Positions 56,689 through 64,000 of a stretch of 64,000 bases of DNA are shown here, one piece after another (positions within the stretch are counted from its first letter, which is position 1; every line of letters begins with the position of its first letter). Origin of the DNA: Heterodera schachtii (lineage: Eukaryota > Nematoda > Chromadorea > Rhabditida > Heteroderidae); assembly GCA_023374025.1 (NCBI GenBank), contig SIJG01000099.1, positions 433,529 through 497,528 on the forward strand. The letters are read 5' to 3'. The notes below the pieces were generated by a model, which was not told the origin of the DNA, ran no database searches, and saw only the letters and a program-made list of their open reading frames with translations. The position numbers and the translations under genes were made by a program.

Positions 56689-57886
56689 TGCATTAATGTT
56701 CGATTCCGCATGCCCGCTCTAATTTACCGATTTTTTTAAATCATTTTTTACCGATTTTTAATTATTAAATTTGCTGTTAAATTACACTCAAATTTTCAAA
56801 AATTTTCCTAGCGACGACTATCGCGCCGCCGGACCAACCTCCATTGCCCAACTTTAAAAAAAAAAAATCAAATTTTCTACGATCGACAAACCCCGATTTT
56901 TTCCCTTTTGTCTATTCAAAATCCTTAATGTTTCTTTAAAAAGTTGACATCACTTTCTGGTGAAAATCAGTCAATAAATTTCACTAATTTTCAAAAAATT
57001 TTCCAGCGGCACCGATCGGCACCGCCGGACCCCCTGGTCTCCGAAATTTTTTTGAAATAAGCGCTCCGCAAAAAAAAAGTGGTTTAAAGGCAAAAAAAGT
57101 CTTCAATGGTCGATCGTAATGTAAAGCAAAGTCTATCAAAAGACCCCTTCACTGACCCCTCCCTTTGTTCATTTATGTTTCATTGAAATATACGCTTTTA
57201 TAATTTCTATACAAAATTGTTAAAATTCATAATGGGATGTGAAAAACATTATATTTGATATATTTTTATGTGGAAATAACTGATTCGAAGCATTTTTGCA
57301 AAATGACTTTTTTGACCCATTTTGTCCTTGATGTTCTTTATGATTGAAATAGGTTCAAAAATTTTCGGTTTTTCTTTCGTTTCGTACGAAAATGGTTATT
57401 TTTTCGTTTCGTTTTCGGTTTTCAAAATTTATTTTTTCGTTTCGTGTTTCGTTTTCGTATCGAATGCGCTTTTTCGTTTCGTTTTCGTATACGAAAATTT
57501 TTTTGTGTGATTTTCGCACAGCCCTGGTGTCGATAGGCGCCGGCGGGAAAAATTTTGAGATTTTTTAAATTTTTTAACAGATTTTGATCAAAAAATTACC
57601 TAAATTATCATCAATCTTTAAATTTTCTATGATATTATGACACAAAGTTTCAAAATTATCAAAATGTAAGAAATCAGTTGAAAATTTGGTCACTACCCTC
57701 AAATCAGAAAATTTCTGAGAAATAGAACAGATGAGAGATAATTACAAAAATTGTCATTGAACAAATTTCGGGGGTTTGGTAAAAGGCTTTTTCCACCCAT
57801 GTATGATGATTGACTTTAAATTGAAAAACAATTTTTCAACTCGATCAAATTTAGAAAGTTATTTTCCCGATTATTTTTTTTGAGAA
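56689..57886. other. Intergenic DNA with palindromes and a ttcgtttcg word island
   Basis: GC-rich palindromes at 56810-56835, 57004-57029 and 57527-57547. 57365-57500 consists of ttcgtttcg variants and ends at about 57524 with cacagccctg, the complement of a hAT-like end (cagggctgtg), so it is probably a truncated MITE. 57830-57886 is the 5' flank copied from the 199-aa gene. Confidence 0.6.
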
Positions 57887-58559
57887 ATGTACTTTGGCTT
57901 TATCTGCGCAATTTTGGCATTTTCCCTTTACGTGGGCGAAGGAATGCCAATCAATCCGCCGTCAGATAAAAATGACTGCGATTTTATTACCGATCTGGAG
58001 GTTTTGGCGGCATGCAAACAAAGATACATGAACCAGAGAATGGGGCTAAATCCTGATCAAAATGAGCCACGAATTGGCAGCAAATTCCTCCTATATGAGG
58101 AAAATAGACGTTTTCCGGGATTTTTTTGAATAACTCTTCAGCAAATGCTTGGATCGGCTTCAAACAAAAGAGAACAGCTGTTTTTTAAGGATTTTCTATT
58201 GAATGGTGAAAAGTATTTTTTTAAAGGTTCAAATAAAAAAAAGTTTCTTCAGAAAATTTTTGAAAATTTTTGGTAAAATTTTCGACCATGTCTTAAAAAT
58301 GGGTCTGTAGCGGGCCGGGTGTTGCGGGTAGCGTTTTGGGCTTGGAGAAAGGGCACACCTTCAGACTCAGGGGATTCTGATGAGTTATCAATTATTTTTC
58401 TAGCTTAATATAAAAAAAGTTATGCTCTGGAATGGAACATGAAAAAATCGCCTGTTTTTCGCCATGTTTTTCAGAATCCGGCTAGGGGTATACGCAGGGA
58501 ATCAGGTAGGTTTCTGAGTGCAATTTGGAAAAATAACACAATAGTAAATATTGTTTATA

Positions 58560-59590
58560 TGTGTAGAGATCACCTACGTTCGAATCAGCATGATTCATAA
58601 TGCCGAACTCAAGATTGGTATTTGGCTTTTTTGAAAAAGCTTGGAATCTAAGCTAATTAAATTTTTTGCGAAATCGGTAAAAATAGCACATTAGGGATGC
58701 TTGGCTATATGTATAAAGACCACCTACGTGCAAATTGGCATCATTTATTATGCCAAACTCAAGATTGGTACTTGGCATTTTTGCACTGAAGCCAGCCAAC
58801 TTCTTATACAACTTTCTGAACAACTTTCTATACAACTTTCAAACAACTTTTCATCTTTATAAACAACTTTCTTACAATTTTGTATACAACTTTCAGTACA
58901 ACTTTTTTAAATTTTTGAAAATTTTGGGGCGGGGAGGAGAGAGGGGGAGAAGAGGAGGGAGGGGGGGAAGAGGAGAGTGTGGAAGGGGAACGGGGCGGGG
59001 GGAGGGGGGTGGGCCTTTGTGAAATCGGTAAAAATATTACACTAGGAATTGTTTATTATATGTACAGAGATCATCTACGTTTGAATTAGCTTGGTTTAGA
59101 ATCCAGGACTCAAGATTGGTATTTGGCATTTTTGAAAAAGTTTTGAATCTAAGCTAATTTATTTTTTTGTGAAATCGGTACAAATAGCACATTAGGGATA
59201 CTTGGCTACATGTATAAAGACCACCTATGTTCGAATTGGCATCGTTTATTATGCCGAACTCAAGATCGGCACTCGGCATTTTTGAAAAGCCTGAAGCTAA
59301 GCTAATTTAATTTTTTTTTTGAAATCCGGAAAATAAGCACATTACGAATTCTTGATTATGCCTGTAAAGATCACCTACGTGCAAGTTGGCATCGTAAATT
59401 ATGCCGAACTCAAGATTGGTACATGGAATGTTGGCACTGAAGCCGGCCAACTTCTTGTAAAAATGCCAAGAACCGATCTTGAGTCAGGGATTCAAAACCG
59501 TCCTCATTTTAACGTAGGTAACATTTATAGGTATAGCCAAGCATTCTTCTTGTGTTATCTTCGCAAACTATTTTTAATTATCATATAAAA
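58560..59590. repeat. 150-bp tandem repeat, five units, interrupted
   Basis: Units aligned on cacctacgt lie at 58569, 58719, 59070, 59220 and 59370, exactly 150 bp apart within each run. Each contains tatgccgaactcaagattgg and variants. The second and third units are separated by a purine-rich G tract and acaactttc words (58799-59020). Confidence 0.85.
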
Positions 59591-59705
59591 ATTTTATGTT
59601 TTAAAAGTTGTGCTGAAAGTTGTATGCAAAGTTGAATGAAAGTTGTTTATAAAGTTGAAAAATTGGTCGAAAGTTGTATGAAAGTTGTACAGAAAGTTGT
59701 ATAAG
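58799..59705. repeat. Inverted pair of acaactttc / gaaagttgt word arrays
   Basis: 58799-58905 holds about ten copies of acaactttc; 59605-59705 holds about nine copies of its complement gaaagttgt. Each array abuts a G-rich purine tract (58925-59015 and from 59705). The two would pair to form a stem enclosing about 700 bp. Confidence 0.8.
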
Positions 59706-60713
59706 AAGGCGAGAGGGGGGAGGGAGGGGAAGGGGGGAGGGAGAGGGGGCGAGGAGGGGGCCGAAGGCCACCTACGAGGCCGCGAAGCGGCCGAGCGAGT
59801 ACCTTAAGCGCAGAAAAATTAGGAAGCGGGGGAGGGGGGAGAGGGGGGGGGGGGGGGGGAGGAGGGGGCCGAAGGCCCCCTACGAGGCCGCGAAGCGGCC
59901 GAGCGAGTACCTTAAGCGCAGAAAAATTAGGAAGCGGGGGAGGGGGCCGAAGGCCCACTACGAGGCCGCGAAGCGGCCGAGCGAGTACCTTAAGCGCAGA
60001 AAAATTAGGAAGCGGGGGAGGGGGGAGAGGGGGGGGGGGGGGGAGGAGGGGGCCGAAGGCCCCCTACGAGGCCGCGAAGCGGCCGAGCGAGTGCCTTAAG
60101 CGCAGAAAAATCAGGAAATGCGGGAGAGGGAGTGGGGAGGAGGGGGGAGGAGGGGAGAGGGGGTGGGAGGGGGCCGAAGGCCCCCTCGAGGCCGCGAAGC
60201 GGCCGAGCGAGTACCTTAAGCACTGTGACGAAGGCCCATTACGAGGCCGCGAAGCGGCCGAGCGAGTACCTTAAGCGCAGAAAAATTAGGAAGCGGGGGA
60301 GGGGGGAGAGGGGGGGTGGGGAGGAGGGGGCCGAAGGCCCCCTACGAGGCCGCGAAGCGGCCGAGCGAGTACTTAAAGGAGGGGGAGGGGGGGGGAGGGG
60401 GGGGAGGGGGCCGAAGGCCCCCTACGAGGCCGCGAAGCGGCCGAGCGAGTACCTTAAGGGAGGGGGAGGGGGGGAGGGGGCCGAAGGCCCCCTACGAGGC
60501 CGCGAAGCGGCCGAGCGAGTACCTCAAGCACTGTGCCGAAGGCCCCCTACGAGGCCGCGAAGCGGCCGAGCGAGTACCTTAAGGGAGGGGGAGGGGGGGA
60601 GGGGGCCGAAGGCCCCCTACGAGGCCGCGAAGCGGCCGAGCGAGTACCTCAAGCACTGTGCCGAAGGCCCCCTACGAGGCCGCGAAGCGGCCGAGCGAGT
60701 ACCTTAAGCGCGG
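59703..60713. repeat. GC-rich minisatellite with GNA mini-hairpins, 12 cores
   Basis: Twelve copies of the core ggccgcgaagcggcc (first at 59778-59792, last at 60678-60692), each normally preceded by gggccgaaggccccc. Unit length varies from about 53 to 120 bp because the G/A purine spacer expands and contracts. Both motifs are perfect hairpins with a GAA loop closed by C-G. Several frames are open for 60-190 codons across the array because of the composition; they repeat one motif in three frames and I do not treat them as genes. Confidence 0.92.
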
Positions 60714-61170
60714 GGGAAACCCCGATGGCCCCTGCTGGCCCCGGTGTTGAAAGCGGCCCCGGCGCTTTCACAGGGCCCCTTGGGGCCCTGGTTGGACAAG
60801 TACAAAGAACAATATGTTAAGACCAAGGATCCTAAGAGGAAGCGGAAAATTATTGACGATCACCAAAAACGAATTGAAACGTACAAAACTTCAAAGCAAG
60901 AGGGAAGACGAATGTCCAAGTGGGACAACCATTTGGCCAAATTGTTGGGTGTTGAGCCATCAAAAAAAAACTAATCAGTCATATGAGAATTAATCGGCTA
61001 GTCAATCATCATCGCAATCGTCGACGGCCGATCCCCATCGACTGGTTTCGGTTGAGCAATGACTGTCTGACGATGATCAATTAGTGCCTGATCATTCAAC
61101 CGCTGCTGCTGAGAATTCGATCAAAATGTGCCAAAAAATCACTAGTGAAAAGCGAAATGGGCCGGAATCC

Positions 61171-61920
61171 AACTGATCAGAGGAGTGAACAAGATGATGA
61201 TGTAAAATTGATGATACTAGATTTTCACATTTTCATTGATCAAGGGACGTAATTAACCATTTCAATAGGGTTTGAACTCAAATTTTTAGCTATCATTTAT
61301 CGGAAGAAACTATTGTTCTACTCTTTTCGGTGATTTTTTTTATACCTAAATACATTTTAATACATATATTTGTTTTGTGGTGTGGGTGATGGAAGAAAAA
61401 AGTCAGTTAAGATTTTCAAGCATGTAAGCCGAAATCCAAGCGAGCCTGATTTGAAATGCAGGGCCGTGATTTACTATGACGAAAAGCCAAGGTCGGAGTC
61501 CATGGTTGACAAAATAATATTTTGGCGAAAAATTCTTGAAAATTGAAAATATTTACGAATTATCTTTGATTTTTATTTGTTTTTGATTATTTTTTAACAT
61601 TTTTATGGAAAAAAAATAATTTTGCAAAAACGGGAATTTTTACTTAAAAAAGAAACTAATTGATATCGGTGCCAATAGGCGCCGACGGGATAATTAAAAA
61701 ATTTAGCTAGATTTAGTTAAAATTTATTTATTCATAAATGATCATTTTGGTGGGTTTTTAGGACCAAATAATTTCTTGAATAAAATATTAATTTTATCAA
61801 TAAATTGTTAACATTTTCTCGAAACATTGAAACAATGACAAACTATCAACAGATCTGTAAATCCCAAATAAATCATAAACTTCAGCAACAGCAATCAAAT
61901 TCTCCGTTATCGGCTCTCAT
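61171..61920. other. Intergenic DNA 3' of the split effector copy
   Basis: 61180-61380 is the copied 3' flank of family 1. A GC-rich palindrome lies at 61666-61690. 61800-61920 is the 3' flank of the family-2 gene. Confidence 0.6.
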
Positions 61921-62436
61921 TCATTTGTTTTTTGTCATCCGCAATTTCGAGAGCCGTTTTTTGGGTGGCAGTGTGTCAATTTGATTGTCAACGGTTGGGC
62001 TTAAATCAGCCGTTAATGACGACCATAATGGGGAGTCTGCCTTATTCTCTGGGATAGTTTTGTTTTCGTTTTGTTGGGAATTGGCATTGATATTGCTCGA
62101 ATTGGATGGTTGCAAATGGGTTGATGAAGTTGACGATGAAGCTGATGAGAATGAATCCACCCGCTCATATGGCCGTTTTGATTGGAAATGCTGCGGTGTT
62201 GCGGGCGATAGTGAGGGGGACGATGACGCGGAGAATGAGTGTATCCGATTTAATGACGATTGATTCTCGGGATTTTGTTTGGCGATGGCACTGGATTCAT
62301 TTTGATCATCTTTGACCACTGGATTGGAAATTGTAAGAAATTTCAGTTTTGTGTAAGGAGCCGCTTCACAAATGGTAGTGAGCGCACCGATTAGCAAATG
62401 GGCAACCAATGCCACAACAGCAAATCGCCGCTTCAT
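61921..62436 (-). CDS. Secreted Ser-rich effector-like protein, family 2 (171 aa), copy B
   Basis: ATG at 62436. The protein is the same as the one at 53736-54251 except near the C-terminus, where it ends LRMTKNK instead of LRITKTK. It has the same signal peptide, Ser-rich middle and PPKKRLSKL basic tail. Identity continues through 190 bp of promoter, so the duplication is recent. Unlike the other copy, it keeps the complete conserved upstream block at 62612-62875. ATGCCA on the coding strand is at 62513-62518. If only one of the two is expressed, this is the better candidate on promoter content. Effector role is inferred. Confidence 0.75.
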   Translation of the reverse strand: MKRRFAVVALVAHLLIGALTTICEAAPYTKLKFLTISNPVVKDDQNESSAIAKQNPENQSSLNRIHSFSASSSPSLSPATPQHFQSKRPYERVDSFSSASSSTSSTHLQPSNSSNINANSQQNENKTIPENKADSPLWSSLTADLSPTVDNQIDTLPPKKRLSKLRMTKNK

Positions 62437-62611
62437 TTTAATGTTTTTTTGGCAATTTGTGATGGATAATTTGAGTAATATATAATGTTTGTTATGAATG
62501 TTAACATTAAAATGGCATTTTCATTGAAATTGCTTTATATTGATTTTTTTATGCCAAACGATTAATTTCGATTAGGTGATGAAAAGCGTCAATTCAGGCA
62601 TATTTTTAAAG

Positions 62612-62875
62612 GGCCAAATTGAAGGCAATAAAAATTATTGAGGGATATCTTTAAGACAAACCCACCAAAAATGCTCAAAAAATTCTCATTGCTGTATCAC
62701 TGCTTCTCCCTTTGGCATTGTATGCCAATTTCAGTGTTGGGAAGCCTAAAAAAATATCCCATGAAAATTATATTTTGCTATTTATTGGATTTATCGAATT
62801 TTCTCTGTCATGAAGTGAATTTGTTGGAAGGGAGGGAGGAACTTAATGGTGTATGCATGTAAAAAGGCAATTTTA
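62612..62875 (-). promoter_or_regulatory. Conserved effector-upstream block, copy 3, with a paired ATGCCA palindrome
   Basis: Inverted relative to the blocks at 50485 and 51285. Contains ttggcat (62712-62718) and atgccaa (62722-62728), a perfect inverted repeat with a 3-bp spacer, in effect two head-to-head ATGCCA boxes. A 74-codon open frame crosses the block but is not conserved in the other copies. Confidence 0.7.
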
Positions 62876-63093
62876 CGCTTTATTTTATGTAAAAAAAATT
62901 TTTATAAGCAAAAAGAAACTTATAATTTATTATTAAATTTTAATAAAGTTTAATAAAACGGCTTCAAAACCCCTGAAACATAAAATAATAATTTCATTAT
63001 TATGCAAAATCTGGTAATAGTTTAGATGGTAGCCCCCCCCCCTTTTCAAAAAATAAAATTTTTGATTCGAAAAAACATTATTTTAGGGTTAGA
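62876..63093. other. AT-rich intergenic DNA
   Basis: No feature beyond a short C run at about 63033-63042. Confidence 0.6.
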
Positions 63094-63387
63094 GGGTCGG
63101 TAAGTCCGAATCTGACATTTATTTCGACTTACTCGAACGAACCCCGAACCCGGACACGAAACAAAAAGTCGAAAATTCAAATTTTCGAGTTTAGCATTTT
63201 TGATCTAAAAATGGTTGAAATGATCGGGTATTAGTGTATTGTTGACTTTTAGTTTTTTTTCCTATACATAAGCCATTTTAAGAACAAAAATGCGAAATTC
63301 GAAAATTTTTTTCCGACTTTTTGTTCTAATCCAGGTTCGGGGTTCGACATAAGTCGAAATTAATGTCAGAATCGGATTCTCCTACCC
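63094..63387. mobile_element. 294-bp foldback element
   Basis: Left arm begins ggtcggtaagtccgaatctg, right arm is the complement of ggtaggagaatccgattctg. Pairing runs inward through atttcgactta, ccccgaacc, caaaaagtcg and gcatttttg to an axis at about 63248. No coding capacity; target duplication not clear. A half copy is at 42090-42260. Confidence 0.75.
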
Positions 63388-64000
63388 GCTAAATCCCGAA
63401 ATGCTAATCGGAAAATAAAATTCCTTATTGTAATTGATAGGGCTGGAACTTTTATTTATTTAAATATTTTTTTGCTTACATGCTTTGAAGAAAGAAGCTA
63501 AAAAAGGCATTTCTGCGCTTAAATTTTTTCATTTGGACATCAGTTTTCGTTAATAAAAAATTTTTTTTGGGTTTTTGAAAAAAATATTTATTTCGATATT
63601 TTGGGATATATCAATATTTTTTGTAAATATTTTGGCAGTTTCATGTGAATGTAGAAATCATTAACAAAAATGCAAAAAAAAAAAAAATTGACTTTTTGAC
63701 GTAGTTATCTTTTTTGGCGATTTGTTTAAAAAATTTCCCCAAATCTTTTTTTTTCATTCTAATTTTTTTCCATTTTTTTTTTTGGTTTTTGTAATTTTAC
63801 TTTTTTGGAAAAATATATTCATAAATCTCAAATAATGTAATTATTTGCAAAAGGAATATTTTTAAAATTTTTAACAAATCTTCACTGATCAACGAAACTT
63901 AATTGTGAAGCAAATATTAATTAATGCCTAATCGAGCTCTGCGGTTCCATACAATTTTATAAATATGTACTTATGTTCATTATCTATAAAGATAATTTAT
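63388..64000. other. AT-rich end of window, possible start of another MITE
   Basis: gatagggctggaacttttat at 63439 resembles the tagggctgccaatttt end at 56018 and may begin a further hAT-like element that runs towards or past the window end. No gene. Confidence 0.45.

Larger units (their letters stand above)
57887..61170 (+). pseudogene. Effector-like family 1, copy split by a 2.7-kb insertion
   Basis: The 5' part (57887-58086) encodes MYFGFICAILAFSLYVGEG, then CDFITDLEVLAACKQRYMNQ and RIGSK, nearly the same as the intact 199-aa gene. The frame then runs into foreign sequence and stops at 58129. The alignment resumes exactly where it broke, at about 60792, with LDKYKEQYV, RKIIDDHQKRIETY and KLLGVEPSKKN, ending in a stop at 60974. 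Beyond that, 60975-61170 still aligns to the gene's last part at the DNA level with further frame damage. The inserted segment has no GT/AG intron ends at the borders, so it is an insertion, not an intron. Confidence 0.8.

Noticed and set aside
59647..60820. Long frames of Arg/Gly/Ala/Pro-rich protein across the GC-rich array
   Set aside because: The same 15-residue motif appears in several frames and on both strands as a result of the DNA repeat; there is no start context, splice signal or homology.
1..64000. CRISPR array, bacterial operon or phage region
   Set aside because: Spliced genes, AATAAA signals and eukaryotic transposons exclude a prokaryotic origin; the tandem arrays have no spacer-repeat structure.

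Overview
The window looks like nuclear DNA from a plant-parasitic nematode, most likely a cyst nematode (Globodera or Heterodera). It is AT-rich, its genes have short introns, and it is crowded with satellites and small transposons. Three things point to cyst nematodes. First, it has two copies of an F-box-like family whose C-terminal signature (FDLTN-LTGER ... RDE-KWAKWEKEA-EW) I know from large expansions in these nematodes. Second, it has a cluster of short secreted proteins with basic, nuclear-localisation-like tails, which is how many gland effectors look. Third, their promoters carry ATGCCA, the hexamer described as the dorsal-gland box of Globodera rostochiensis. This is inference from family knowledge; no database search was run.

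Layout. 1-10226 is a 687-bp satellite (14 full units and a partial one). 11139-14870 is the decayed capsid cassette of a Polinton/Maverick element: minor capsid protein, small basic virion protein, major capsid protein. 14870-18519 is GC-rich unassigned sequence, two minisatellites and a 755-756-bp satellite with tRNA-like Pol III boxes. 19441-21995 is an F-box-like gene copy (minus) with one internal stop. 22587-28076 (minus) holds exons of a secreted cysteine-containing protein. 29846-31863 (plus) is a complete eight-exon 3-hydroxyacyl-CoA dehydrogenase gene with two GC-AG introns. 32364-34434 (minus) is a GT11 fucosyltransferase-like gene with a LINE fragment in an intron. 35345-39342 is a 422-bp satellite. 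39343-46240 is mostly mobile debris, including two small DNA transposons with intact 8-bp target duplications. 46240-48560 is an inverted, deleted second copy of the F-box block. 49713-62875 is the effector-like cluster: family 1 (199 aa, plus a copy split by a 2.7-kb insertion) and family 2 (two near-identical 171-aa genes plus a copy with a premature stop). 62876-64000 has no gene.

How it fits together. The dehydrogenase is an ordinary housekeeping gene. The effector cluster has grown by direct and inverted duplication, and a roughly 200-260-bp upstream block recurs three times with it. The insert that splits one effector copy is an unusual array in which every unit carries a GNA-loop DNA mini-hairpin. 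A short GC-rich palindrome about 25 bp long is scattered through the AT-rich intergenic and intronic DNA and looks like an undescribed repeat family.
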